Below the pieces are notes generated by a model. That model made no database searches. It was given only the letters and a program-made list of their open reading frames with translations, and was not told the origin of the DNA. From Candidatus Gastranaerophilales bacterium (GTDB taxonomy: Bacteria; Cyanobacteriota; Vampirovibrionia; Gastranaerophilales; Gastranaerophilaceae): 38,162 nt of DNA. The stretch covers positions 1 to 38,162 of the forward strand of contig UNSK01000016.1 in the NCBI GenBank assembly GCA_900552525.1, read 5' to 3'. Shown piece by piece: positions 1-7,983 of this stretch (its first letter is position 1; each line of letters starts with the position of its first letter). The position numbers and the translations under genes are program-made.

Positions 1-1134
1 AATATACCTGAAGAAGATATTGAAAACAATAAAAAAGAAGTGTATCAAAATATCCTAATGAGTTTGTATAACTATTCTCCGGAAAAAATTTATGCCATTG
101 AAAATGTTCTCTTAATAGATGCAATGAATGAAAATAATGACGAGAAAATAGTAAAACTGTCAAATTTGATGCTGCAAGGCGCTTTGATTGCGTCAAATTA
201 CACAGATGCACTAACTTTATTACACAATATTCTTACGAGAATGCCTAACCCGACACTTGTAGTCGATGGAAATATAAATACAAAATTTTTGCTTCTCTCT
301 CTGGTAAATATTGAAATCCTATTTAATATCGGTGATTTTGCGCAATGTGTAGACGTTGCAAAAGATTTGCTCGGAATACTACAGCCTACAGTAATAGAAA
401 AAATTAAGCCGGCCAGCTTCTCTACGAACCTATTCATCGGTCATATGCTTGAAACGTTCAGGCTCGCTGCATTTGCAAAATTGTTCCTCATAGATGAAGG
501 CTTAGATGATTTATTTCAGGCTATTAAAGCGTCGCTTAATACAGAACTTCCAGACAAAGACTGTATACTGGCTATAAGGGATTTTCTGAACGGACAGCGT
601 TTTTCACCTTCAAACATAGAAAGCTCTACCGCATTTGCAAAAGTTATATATCTAATTCTACAGGAATTTGAACAACACAGTGATGACTACAAAACTTTTG
701 CACAGAATATATATCAGGCAAAGCTGCTTGCAGCTGACCTGCACCAGATACAGCTTGAAATGTTCTGCGACCTATTAATAGCATATTCTTACGCAAATAT
801 TGGTATTACGAAAAAAGCTGAAATTATTTATAATGATATACTTGAGAAAGCTGAAAACTCTGCAATATTTAACATTCTTACACTTGCGCGTTATTTTATT
901 GCAAAACTCCAGATTTCTGAATCAAAACAGGACGAAGCTTTGCTTATAATTAATGACACGCTGGCTCTTTTGCAGAAATACAATAATCAATCCAAAATAA
1001 TTTACATACTATTTGAAAAACTATTTATTGACCTTGTGAAGAATGAAGAATTCTCCTCCATTGATATTGAATCAGAAGAACAAAAACTTGCTCTAATAAC
1101 ATCTAATGGATGCCTTTCAAGGCTAACAAACTAG
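1..1134 (+). CDS. TPR-like helical protein, 3' part
   Basis: The reading frame is open from the first base, so this is the C-terminal part of a longer protein; the GTG at 40 is probably internal. At least 377 residues are visible. They are almost entirely helical, with regularly spaced pairs of amphipathic helices rich in Leu, Ala, Ile and Tyr (for example 'AYSYANIGITKKAEIIYNDI' near the C-terminus), as in tetratricopeptide or related solenoid repeats. No catalytic motif, signal peptide or membrane segment is visible here, and any effector or enzymatic domain would lie upstream of the window. The next gene starts 43 bases downstream with its own strong ribosome site. The solenoid fold is inferred from the residue pattern; the function is unknown. 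Confidence 0.7.
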   Translation, partial: NIPEEDIENNKKEVYQNILMSLYNYSPEKIYAIENVLLIDAMNENNDEKIVKLSNLMLQGALIASNYTDALTLLHNILTRMPNPTLVVDGNINTKFLLLSLVNIEILFNIGDFAQCVDVAKDLLGILQPTVIEKIKPASFSTNLFIGHMLETFRLAAFAKLFLIDEGLDDLFQAIKASLNTELPDKDCILAIRDFLNGQRFSPSNIESSTAFAKVIYLILQEFEQHSDDYKTFAQNIYQAKLLAADLHQIQLEMFCDLLIAYSYANIGITKKAEIIYNDILEKAENSAIFNILTLARYFIAKLQISESKQDEALLIINDTLALLQKYNNQSKIIYILFEKLFIDLVKNEEFSSIDIESEEQKLALITSNGCLSRLTN

Positions 1135-1176
1135 CAAAAAAACTTTTTACCGGTTTTAAAAAACAAGGAGGCATAA

Positions 1177-2196
1177 ATGAACATTAAACCTATAAGAAGT
1201 TATATACCGGTAAATACTAGATTACGCAAAGTATTACCCGCTGCTATAGCAGTAAGTACTGTTACCGCTCCGGCACTAACATCATGCAATATTGATAACA
1301 GACAGCATAACCATAAAGTAGATTGGTTTGCAGTTGAATTTAACCGCCTGAGTGATGAAGATGTAAGAAAAATCAATAAAACAAGACAGGCGCCGCAAAA
1401 CACCGTATTTGCAAAAATTGATGAAACCAAGACTGAATATTATACAGACAGTGAAGGTAACAGACGCAGTCGTGAGGTAAAAACCGGCAGATGGCATTAT
1501 GAGCTTGTTAACAACCGAAGCGGAATGGAAACCGGCACAACAACTCTTCCTGAAGGATTTAGTGTTGAAAAAGATGTTATGGGCTTCATTCATGTAGTTG
1601 AAACAGGTACAAAAGGCTTATTTATAAAAGGAAGCAAAAAACCGGAAACCAAAAATCAGAGTAAAATTGGTTTTTTGGAAGCTGCAACCGGATTACTATC
1701 AGATGAACAGATTGCTCAAATTAATTCCACACGTCAGGTTCCAGAGGGAACAATTATTGTCAAAACTGAAAATGGAGAGTATGACATAGAAAATGACCGC
1801 CTTAATTTAACAACCGGAACAAGAACGCTTCCGGAAGGGTATGAAGTACGAAAAAATATCCTCGGTGCTGCAAAAATAGTTCCAATTGACCAGAAATCAA
1901 TTTTCTTAAAGAAAAAAGAACAAACTCAAACGCAAAATACCACACCAATCTCAGTTCTGGAGGCTTTCACAGGAATTCTCAGCGATGAACAAATTGCTGA
2001 GATTAACAAAACAAAGCAAATGCCCGAAGGTACCTTAATTGCCAAAGATGAACTCGGCAATTATTACATCACAAACGATGTTCTTGGTATTGATACCGGA
2101 ACCCGCACACTTCCTAAAGGATATGAAGTCAAAAAAGACCGCCTAGGTTTTGCAATTGTTGTACAAGAAGGCACAAAAGGGATTATGATTAAATAA
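1177..2196 (+). CDS. Lipoprotein with three tandem repeats
   Basis: A 339-residue exported protein of unknown function. The N-terminus has basic residues, a hydrophobic stretch (about 19-35) and a lipobox-like 'ALTSC' with the candidate lipidated Cys at 37. After it come three copies of a module of about 95 residues, starting near residues 52, 167 and 261. Each contains 'LSDE(D/Q)(V/I)..IN.T(R/K)Q.P.(G/N)T', then 'TGT(T/R)TLP(E/K)G(F/Y)', then a hydrophobic 'LG.A.(I/V)V' ending in a Lys-rich strand. The first copy carries a short insertion. The start is supported by AAGGAGG eight bases upstream. The repeats may be small beta-rich domains that bind an envelope or cell-wall partner, but that is inference. 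Confidence 0.72.
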   Translation: MNIKPIRSYIPVNTRLRKVLPAAIAVSTVTAPALTSCNIDNRQHNHKVDWFAVEFNRLSDEDVRKINKTRQAPQNTVFAKIDETKTEYYTDSEGNRRSREVKTGRWHYELVNNRSGMETGTTTLPEGFSVEKDVMGFIHVVETGTKGLFIKGSKKPETKNQSKIGFLEAATGLLSDEQIAQINSTRQVPEGTIIVKTENGEYDIENDRLNLTTGTRTLPEGYEVRKNILGAAKIVPIDQKSIFLKKKEQTQTQNTTPISVLEAFTGILSDEQIAEINKTKQMPEGTLIAKDELGNYYITNDVLGIDTGTRTLPKGYEVKKDRLGFAIVVQEGTKGIMIK

Positions 2197-2199
2197 TCC

Positions 2200-2286
2200 C
2201 TATTTAAACCTTTCGCACAGAGTCGGAATGCCGATTAATGCCAAGTAGAATACTGCGCCAAATAATACTAAATTTAAGATTTCCAT
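2200..2286 (-). CDS. 28-residue single-pass membrane miniprotein
   Basis: A short ORF in the gap between two plus-strand genes. It starts with ATG at 2286 and is preceded by a near-perfect AGGAGGA (2294-2300) at seven-base spacing, which is the main evidence that it is translated. The product begins MEILNLVLFGAVFYLALIG and ends in CERFK. It is one hydrophobic helix of about 20 residues with a short acidic N-terminus and a charged C-terminus. The layout recalls tiny accessory subunits of membrane complexes (CydX, KdpF, or the small cytochrome b6f and photosystem subunits of photosynthetic relatives) or a type I toxin. I do not recognise it as a member of any of these. Its stop lies four bases from the convergent lipoprotein gene. 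Confidence 0.6.
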   Translation of the reverse strand: MEILNLVLFGAVFYLALIGIPTLCERFK

Positions 2287-2378
2287 AACTAAATCCTCCT
2301 TATACTTTTTCTATTCCACATTTTTGATAATTAATAACACTTTTTTGAAAAATCGTTACAAAACTTCACATATTGTTG

Positions 2379-2408
2379 TTTACATTGACATACATTTGAG
2401 TGTACAAT
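2379..2408 (+). promoter_or_regulatory. Candidate promoter for the 2432 gene
   Basis: TTTACA (2379-2384) and TACAAT (2403-2408) are separated by 18 bases in an AT-rich gap. Transcription would start near 2414, leaving a very short leader that still includes the AAGGAGG at 2414-2420. Confidence 0.4.
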
Positions 2409-2431
2409 TATATAAGGAGGCTTTATAAATT

Positions 2432-3076
2432 TTGAGTAAAGGCTACGAAAATTTCAACAATATGGAAACTTCCTTTAGAAAATCCACACTAATCCAGGAA
2501 CGCATAGGGCTTGTATCTACGCATATGTACAAGCAGTTTCTTGATTATCAGCATGCAACGATGAATACAACAGAAATCTTTGCAGAAATGATTGATAATT
2601 TGAAAGCTACAGCAGATTCTTTAAAGCAGTCTTTTGCAGCACGTGGAGTTACTACCGAAAATATTTATGTTAATCATGACAAGGACAAAACAGTCGTTGT
2701 TATTAATATTTTGTGGCATACAATAAGCCTTACAACAAGATGTAATTACGAACCTCAGGCTTTGTTTAGAGAAAGTGCCCCGCCAATGTTTTCCGGACGT
2801 ATTATGGCGATAAACGGCAACTACAATGAACTTATGGAAGGTATTACGTCCAGAAGTGATATGATGCAGGTTCTTCTTGATAAAGAAGTTGCCTCACTCT
2901 TTGTGCCGGCTGATAAAACACAGAACTCTATTTTTAAAATAAGACACCTTGCAAACAGAGAATTTTTCTTGAACTCTTCTGATGCATCAAGAGAATTTGT
3001 ATTGAAAGTTATTGAAACAATCTGCGGCGGCGGTTTATACCACGAAGAAGGCTCTAGAAAAAGCTTTAACATTTGA
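2432..3076 (+). CDS. Conserved-looking protein of unknown function
   Basis: A 214-residue soluble protein with no family I recognise. The TTG start is chosen because AAGGAGG ends 11 bases before it; the next ATG (2462) has no such site. The N-terminal 80 residues look helical, the middle (90-150) mixes short strands and helices, and the C-terminal region includes 'IRHLANREFF' and 'VIETICGGGLYHEE'. No signal peptide or membrane segment is seen. The frame ends with 'GSRKSFNI', but from 3051 the +1 frame reads on with coding-like composition, so the annotated C-terminus may be the result of an indel (see findings). Confidence 0.7.
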   Translation: MSKGYENFNNMETSFRKSTLIQERIGLVSTHMYKQFLDYQHATMNTTEIFAEMIDNLKATADSLKQSFAARGVTTENIYVNHDKDKTVVVINILWHTISLTTRCNYEPQALFRESAPPMFSGRIMAINGNYNELMEGITSRSDMMQVLLDKEVASLFVPADKTQNSIFKIRHLANREFFLNSSDASREFVLKVIETICGGGLYHEEGSRKSFNI

Positions 3077-3156
3077 TACAACAGGTGGAGCAGCCAGACT
3101 GTCAAATCCGCTGGTTTCATTTACCCCTTTGATAACAATTAGCATTCACCTCTTGA

Positions 3157-3186
3157 TTTACTACTTTTTTTGTGTTTATTTATAAA
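3157..3186 (+). promoter_or_regulatory. Weak candidate promoter for rpsP
   Basis: TTTACT (3157-3162), an 18-base spacer and TATAAA (3181-3186) would start transcription near 3193. The -35 match is only moderate. Confidence 0.3.
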
Positions 3187-3189
3187 TGG

Positions 3190-3258
3190 ATAAGTCGTAT
3201 CCTCTTAGACTTATTCAAGTATAGCGGCTAGGAGTAGATATTCAAGTTAAGCTGCTCC
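3190..3258 (+). promoter_or_regulatory. Possible structured leader of rpsP
   Basis: Two hairpins can be drawn. ATAAGTC (3190-3196) pairs perfectly with GACTTAT (3208-3214). GGAGTAG (3231-3237) pairs with CTGCTCC (3252-3258), with one G-U pair. The element also contains an imperfect direct repeat that begins TATTCAAGT (3213 and 3239). It sits about 30 bases before the rpsP start codon. Control by a ribosomal protein is a possibility only; no known leader motif is recognised. Confidence 0.3.
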
Positions 3259-3286
3259 ATATACTAGAAAAAAGAAGGAAATTGAA

Positions 3287-3670
3287 ATGTTAAAAATCAG
3301 ATTAAAAAGATTAGGCGCTAAGAAAGCTCCTACATACAGAGTTATCGTTATTAACTCAACTACAAAAAGAGAAGGTAAACCAATTGAAGAATTAGGTTAC
3401 TACAATCCAAAAACAAAAGAAATGAAACTTAACAAAGAAAGCGCTCTTGCTTGGATTTCTAAAGGTGCACAGCCTACAGATACAGTTAAGTACTTAATTA
3501 CTAACTGCAATGAAGACGGTACTTTAAACTACAAGAAATCCGAAGTTGTTAAACTGTCTAAAAAAGCTCAGGCTAAAAAGGCTGAAGAAGAAGCAAGAAA
3601 AGCAGAAGAAGCAGCTAAAGCTGCTGAGGAAGCTGCAGCTCCGGCTGAAGAAGCTGTATCAGCTGAATAG
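3287..3670 (+). CDS. rpsP: 30S ribosomal protein S16
   Basis: S16 is a small-subunit protein needed for 30S assembly. The first 80 or so residues match the family closely: '[20 protein letters not shown]' at the start, then 'GYYNP', '[14 protein letters not shown]' and so on. Residues about 87-127 form an unusual tail of Lys, Ala and Glu repeats ([17 protein letters not shown] and similar), longer than the compact S16 of model bacteria and likely a flexible or helical extension. A GAAGGA site lies eight bases before the ATG. The usual partners rimM, trmD and rplS are not next to it. A strong terminator follows, so it appears to be a single-gene unit. Confidence 0.95.
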   Translation: MLKIRLKRLGAKKAPTYRVIVINSTTKREGKPIEELGYYNPKTKEMKLNKESALAWISKGAQPTDTVKYLITNCNEDGTLNYKKSEVVKLSKKAQAKKAEEEARKAEEAAKAAEEAAAPAEEAVSAE

Positions 3671-3690
3671 TATAAATATTTTTATAAAAA

Positions 3691-3719
3691 AACACTTTCC
3701 ATATGGAGGGTGTTTTTTA
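3691..3719 (+). terminator. Rho-independent terminator after rpsP
   Basis: A ten-pair stem, AACACTTTCC with GGAGGGTGTT (two G-U pairs), has a four-base loop and is followed by TTTTT. It lies 21 bases after the rpsP stop. Confidence 0.85.
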
Positions 3720-3816
3720 TGTAAAAATTTGTAAAGATAATTGTATAAACAGGCAATTTTTAATTGTATAATTCTTTTATAAAATATGTGTATCAGTTTG
3801 TAGAAGGTAGAAATGT

Positions 3817-4065
3817 ATGATTAATCCAATTAATTTTAGAGCAAGCGCAGCTATTGCACCGGTAAAGTCTAATGAACAAGAAGCTCCGAAAACAGAAACA
3901 GTAACAAGCCCAATTGAAAATAAAACATCTTTTAAAGGGGCAGAAGCTATTGCAAACTATAACAAAGCAATTTTAGCTGCTGATACAACTGCAGAAGAAA
4001 CTCCTAAAGCTCCAGCTTTCAAGGGTGATGAAACTACGGTTGAAACAGAACCAAAAGCGGTTTAA
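3817..4065 (+). CDS. Small protein with three FRA/FKG motifs
   Basis: An 82-residue hydrophilic protein of low complexity, rich in Ala, Glu, Thr and Pro and probably largely unstructured. Its only conspicuous features are three short aromatic-basic motifs: NFRA at 6-9, SFKG at 38-41 and AFKG at 67-70. The first sits where many other proteins in this window carry the same kind of tag. The start is ATG with a modest GAAGG site upstream. The gene is monocistronic: a terminator precedes it and a bidirectional terminator follows. The function is unknown. It could be a carrier of repeated recognition motifs, but that is speculation. Confidence 0.65.
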   Translation: MINPINFRASAAIAPVKSNEQEAPKTETVTSPIENKTSFKGAEAIANYNKAILAADTTAEETPKAPAFKGDETTVETEPKAV

Positions 4066-4075
4066 AAAAGAATTC

Positions 4076-4107
4076 TAGCTCCATTCTATAAAGGATGGAG
4101 CTATTTT
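4076..4107. terminator. Bidirectional terminator
   Basis: TAGCTCCAT (4076-4084) pairs perfectly with ATGGAGCTA (4095-4103). TTTT follows on the plus side, and a T-rich run follows on the minus side (the A-run at 4064-4069). It can end both the 82-residue gene and the minus-strand phosphatase gene, whose TAG stop (4101-4103) lies inside the stem. Confidence 0.8.
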
Positions 4108-4592
4108 AACTTTTTCAAAATATTTTCTGCCCAAGCAATCATATCAGGGTATCTTTTAGTATTATGACCGTGAGAAATCCACTCGGCCTTATTGTCGTTT
4201 AAATTTCCAATACCATTTAACATTTTGTAAATAAAAGAATACATTCCGGTTCTATCCGCCCCGGCCTTGCAATGTATATGAACTTTTCCATTCCTTTGTT
4301 TTATATTCTCTATAAGTCTTAGAAAAAGATTTACACCCTCCTGCTGCGGCGCAGCTGACACAGTGGGAATATTATGATAATTCATGCCTAATGATTCAAC
4401 AACGTTCTTTTCTGAAAAATTCAGGTCTGGCTTATACATAGTTCTAAAATTAATGATATCGCTTACCCCCTGTTCTTTCAGCCACTTAAAGTCTTCTTTT
4501 GCCGGCTGAGCCGAGCGGGAAACAGTGTCGTCAATTTTTGTATAATTGGGCGGTTGTGCTTTAAACAACACACTATTTAAAACTACTTTCAT
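4101..4592 (-). CDS. Dual-specificity/tyrosine phosphatase-like protein
   Basis: A 163-residue cysteine phosphatase. The signature is 'HIHCKAGADRTG', a CX5R loop with catalytic Cys108 and Arg114, preceded by 'SRSAQPAKEDFKWLKEQGV' and 'DIINFR', as in bacterial dual-specificity-like phosphatases. The likely reaction is phosphate monoester hydrolysis; the substrate (phosphotyrosine, another phosphoprotein or a phosphoinositide-like molecule) cannot be told. Its N-terminus carries 'VLFKA' (residues 8-12), the tag seen on several lineage-specific proteins here, placed before the domain. The gene overlaps the upstream CCA-adding enzyme gene by 20 bases and is the last of a four-gene minus operon. 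A bidirectional terminator ends it. Confidence 0.85.
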   Translation of the reverse strand: MKVVLNSVLFKAQPPNYTKIDDTVSRSAQPAKEDFKWLKEQGVSDIINFRTMYKPDLNFSEKNVVESLGMNYHNIPTVSAAPQQEGVNLFLRLIENIKQRNGKVHIHCKAGADRTGMYSFIYKMLNGIGNLNDNKAEWISHGHNTKRYPDMIAWAENILKKLK

Positions 4593-5952
4593 AATAGAAA
4601 TCCTTTACAAATTTTTCTGCTTCACTTTTTGAAGTTATATCGCCATTAAGCTGTGCTTCCAAGAGAGCATTCACAATATCACCTAACAATGGAGAAGGTT
4701 GTATATCTAGCATACTCATTATTTCATTTCCGTCAAGCAATTTTGGAAGAGGTTTTAAGGTATCTCTTTTCTCCAGATAAAAATTCAAGAGCTTTTTAAG
4801 CCCGTTAATATTATTACTAACCATTTCCTCCGAAACATCAATACCTCTGGCAGAGAGTCTGTCAGCCCGCGCCAGAACAATATTATCAATAACGTTATCG
4901 CCCATTTTCCTGATATAACGCATCATAACCTTTTCGTTTAAATCCGGTGCAGCTATTACATTTGACGGGTAAATGTGATTTTTAATCATGCAAGTAATAT
5001 AATCAATCTGCTTCTTAGAAAATTTCCATTGCTTAAGAAGTGGAATAACCATTTTAGCCCCGACATCATCATGTTTTATAAAACGGTGTCTGCCGGAAGG
5101 CTCTATTGTCCAGGTTGAAAACTTGCCTATATCATGCAAAAAACCGGCAAGTTTCAGATGGTTTATACGCGGGAAGCCGCCAAAATCAACATTATCTAAA
5201 TGCTCTTTGATTTCCGGTTCAGCCTCTGAATAAGCTATCTCAATCTGCCTTACAGTTTCCACAACATGGTGAAACAAATCCAAATGATGGTGAGTATTAG
5301 GAGGAACACGCTTCATCTCATTAACACAAGGAAAAATGTTCTCAAGCAATCCAAAATCATCCATCAATAAAAGCGTTTCTGAGGCATATTTCCCGCCAAA
5401 GAGTTTCATAAGTTCATAATGAATACGTTCAGGTGCAGGATTTAGTGCAAGCGTGGAATAATTACGGAGTGCAGTTTTTAGGGCCGGAGTCATTGTAAAA
5501 CCGGTTACCGCAGCAAACCTGAACGCTCTTAAAATTCTCAAAGGATCTTCTTCAAAATTTTCATCCTTTATATGGCGCAAAACGCCATTTTTCAAATCTT
5601 CTAATCCGCCTGTTACATCCACAAAACTATCATTTTTTAAATTATAGGCTATTGCGTTAATAGTAAAGTCGCGTCGTTTTAAATCATCTTCTATATTTTC
5701 ACCCTGAATTTCAGATATATCAAGATAATTAAGTTTATCCGGAAGTACAAGCCTGTATATTTCAAACTCCTCATCAAGCGTAATAAAAGTTGCATCAAAC
5801 TTTTCTGCAAGTTTTCGTGCAAATTTACCAGCATTTTTTATTGCTATATCACGGTCGTATGAAGTTTTTCCAAGTAAAAAATCTCTTACCGCACCGCCTA
5901 CCAGATATCCATCCCGGAGTTCAGAGAGTATAAAATCATCCTTGATATTCAT
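4573..5952 (-). CDS. cca: CCA tRNA nucleotidyltransferase / poly(A) polymerase with HD domain
   Basis: Adds or repairs the 3' CCA of tRNAs from CTP and ATP; close relatives add only part of it or make poly(A). The N-terminal nucleotidyltransferase domain shows 'YLVGGAVRDFLLG' with the GG..RD motif (19-24) and the metal-binding 'DRD' at 33-35, then 'RRDFTINAIAYN' and 'DPLRILRAFRFA'. A C-terminal HD domain is marked by 'LAGFLHDIGKFS' and 'IKNHIYPSN', as in the HD-containing bacterial class II enzymes. I place the start at ATG 5952 (about 459 residues) rather than the TTG at 5976, because it is preceded by GGGAG and begins in the usual way. It overlaps rsmE by 17 bases. Confidence 0.9.
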   Translation of the reverse strand: MNIKDDFILSELRDGYLVGGAVRDFLLGKTSYDRDIAIKNAGKFARKLAEKFDATFITLDEEFEIYRLVLPDKLNYLDISEIQGENIEDDLKRRDFTINAIAYNLKNDSFVDVTGGLEDLKNGVLRHIKDENFEEDPLRILRAFRFAAVTGFTMTPALKTALRNYSTLALNPAPERIHYELMKLFGGKYASETLLLMDDFGLLENIFPCVNEMKRVPPNTHHHLDLFHHVVETVRQIEIAYSEAEPEIKEHLDNVDFGGFPRINHLKLAGFLHDIGKFSTWTIEPSGRHRFIKHDDVGAKMVIPLLKQWKFSKKQIDYITCMIKNHIYPSNVIAAPDLNEKVMMRYIRKMGDNVIDNIVLARADRLSARGIDVSEEMVSNNINGLKKLLNFYLEKRDTLKPLPKLLDGNEIMSMLDIQPSPLLGDIVNALLEAQLNGDITSKSEAEKFVKDFYYESSFK

Positions 5953-6658
5953 AAATAATATCTCCCAACCCGACAATTACTGCAGTTTCAGCTTTTAAAA
6001 TTAAGTCACCAAGAGTTATAAGCGGAAAGTTGTTTTCACGGAAATAGTTAAATTCTCTTTCTGAGAATCCTCCTTCCGGTCCAATCACAACCAGCACTTT
6101 GTCCCCTTTTTTAACAGGATTTTTGCAAAGATATTGCTTTAGGCTCATATCCGCAGAGCGTTCTGCAAAGATAATTACCTTATCATACTTATTTTGAAAT
6201 ACTTTATCTAACAATAGTGGAGCATAGCAGGTCGGAATTTTTGCCCTCTCACACTGTTTTGAGGCTTCAAACATAACTTTCTGCCACTTTTCGTGTTTAT
6301 CAACCTTAAGCGCACAATTATCAGTAAAAACAGGATACACCCCTCTCACTCCAAGTTCAGTCGCCTTTTCTATTACTGTAATCTGAGCATCACTTCTTAG
6401 AGGACTTTGAGCCAGATATAAATCAAAGTCCAAATCTCTTTTTGAAGGATATGACTTATTTATTTCACATTTAATTTCTTTTGAAGAAATTTCTTTAATA
6501 ACGGTTTCATACTGAATTTGATTATCATCAATTAAAAGAAGCTTTTCTCCGGCTTTAGCTCTTAATGAACGTGCAATATGCCTGTATGTATCAGTATTAC
6601 CAATAGTTATTTCTCCATTATTTATGTGGTCGTTTACACCTATAAAGAAGTGCGGCAT
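5936..6658 (-). CDS. rsmE: 16S rRNA m3U1498 methyltransferase RsmE
   Basis: A SPOUT-class enzyme that methylates N3 of U1498 in 16S rRNA using S-adenosylmethionine. The product (240 residues) begins 'MPHFFI', the common N-terminus of the family, and this ATG has a strong TGGAGGA just upstream, so longer in-frame starts are rejected. The N-terminal PUA-like part is followed by the knotted methyltransferase core with 'VVIGPEGGFSEREFNYF' and 'LGDLILKAETAVIVGL', which form the cofactor-binding knot. It overlaps the MATE gene upstream by 19 bases and the CCA enzyme gene downstream by 17, so it is probably translationally coupled within an operon. Confidence 0.95.
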   Translation of the reverse strand: MPHFFIGVNDHINNGEITIGNTDTYRHIARSLRAKAGEKLLLIDDNQIQYETVIKEISSKEIKCEINKSYPSKRDLDFDLYLAQSPLRSDAQITVIEKATELGVRGVYPVFTDNCALKVDKHEKWQKVMFEASKQCERAKIPTCYAPLLLDKVFQNKYDKVIIFAERSADMSLKQYLCKNPVKKGDKVLVVIGPEGGFSEREFNYFRENNFPLITLGDLILKAETAVIVGLGDIIYEYQG

Positions 6659-7962
6659 GAGTCCTCCATTTTGGCAAATTTTCTTAAGAGAGTTACAAAC
6701 ATTATTGTACACAAAACAATTGCAGAAATTCCCAAACTATACCAAAAACCTAAAAGATTTAGTTTTAATTTTAATCCGAAGAAACATCCCAGAGGAATCG
6801 ACACAAGCCAGTATGAAATAAAATTTGCAATCATTATAACGCTTGTTTTTTTTATTCCTTTAAAGACGCCGGCGAGAGCAACCTGTAAACCATCAAATAC
6901 CTGAAACATGCACAAACAGAATACAACAGGAATACAAACCTGAACAAGTTCAGCATCTTTTGTAAAAAGGCTTACCAGGTACTCTGGAAACAACCCTACA
7001 ACAATTGCGGAACAGGTCATAAATGCAACACTCATTCCAATTCCGGTATAAGCATAGGTTTTTAATGACTTATAATACTTTGCCCCATTTGCAAAGCCGA
7101 CTTTTACTGCAGTAGCATTTGAAATAGCAAGCGGAACCATAAAAGAAACACTAGTTAAAGTACATACTATATTTTGCGCTGCTGCATAAATACCTGAAAT
7201 TCTTCCCAGAATAACAGTTATTGCATTAAAACCTATAAACTCTATCATTACAGCAAGAGAAGCCGGAAGTCCGACTTTCAGCAGATCTTTATAATAAGCA
7301 GCATCTTTGAAAGGTTTTATGCTGACTTTCTTAAAACAATAAAGAAAAAGTACAAATCCCATTATATATCTGGTTATAAGACTTGCCAGTGCAAGTCCGG
7401 CAGTACCCATTTCTGGAATAATTCCGTATCCAAAAGCAAGAAGAATATTCAAACCGACATTTACAAAGATACAGATAACAGTTAGTATATTGGGAAAAAT
7501 AACTATTTCAAATGCCTGCAAAAATTCTTTCGCCATACAGTGCAGATATGCGCCAAATATTGACAAAGATGTAATCCAGAAATAATCTTTTATAAGCGGT
7601 ACCAGCTCAGGTTCAAAACCCAGCTTATCTATTAATGGAATAAAAGCTAAAACGGCAATTGACATTATTAGAGAGAGAATTGCAGCAAATTTCAAAGACG
7701 GGTAAAAATATTTTTCCGCTTCTTTACCTGCTCCGCGATAATTGGAAAGTACAGCTGAAATACTGCATAAAATTCCTATGCCAAAAATCATAATACAGTT
7801 AATAATCGCTGTAGCAAGACTTACTGCAGCAAGAGTATTAGTAGAATGTCTGCCAGCAACAATTACGTCGCCAACACCTATAAGGATAAAACCTAAGTTT
7901 CCGAGGATTATTGGGCCGGCGATATTTGCAATATCCTTTATATAAAAACTTCTGACTAGCAT
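6640..7962 (-). CDS. MATE-family efflux transporter
   Basis: A 440-residue polytopic membrane protein with about 12 hydrophobic helices in two similar halves, as expected for the MATE (NorM/DinF) family of Na+- or H+-coupled multidrug exporters. Supporting stretches are the N-terminal 'IAGPIILGNLGFILIGVGD', 'DVIVAGRHSTNTLAAVSLA', and the second-half 'VFDGLQVALAGVFKGIKKT', typical of the 'qgv.rG.g' region. The substrate cannot be inferred. It is the first gene of the minus operon MATE-rsmE-cca-phosphatase, and no clear ribosome site precedes its ATG. It is divergent from the cobalamin riboswitch on the other strand. Confidence 0.9.
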   Translation of the reverse strand: MLVRSFYIKDIANIAGPIILGNLGFILIGVGDVIVAGRHSTNTLAAVSLATAIINCIMIFGIGILCSISAVLSNYRGAGKEAEKYFYPSLKFAAILSLIMSIAVLAFIPLIDKLGFEPELVPLIKDYFWITSLSIFGAYLHCMAKEFLQAFEIVIFPNILTVICIFVNVGLNILLAFGYGIIPEMGTAGLALASLITRYIMGFVLFLYCFKKVSIKPFKDAAYYKDLLKVGLPASLAVMIEFIGFNAITVILGRISGIYAAAQNIVCTLTSVSFMVPLAISNATAVKVGFANGAKYYKSLKTYAYTGIGMSVAFMTCSAIVVGLFPEYLVSLFTKDAELVQVCIPVVFCLCMFQVFDGLQVALAGVFKGIKKTSVIMIANFISYWLVSIPLGCFFGLKLKLNLLGFWYSLGISAIVLCTIMFVTLLRKFAKMEDSCRTSL

Positions 7963-7983
7963 AATTTTATTGTACTACAAACC

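Noticed and set aside
3546..3734. Lys/Leu-rich ORF overlapping the 3' end of rpsP
   Set aside because: It is a shifted-frame reading of the Ala/Glu/Lys tail of S16, has no ribosome site and runs through the terminator.
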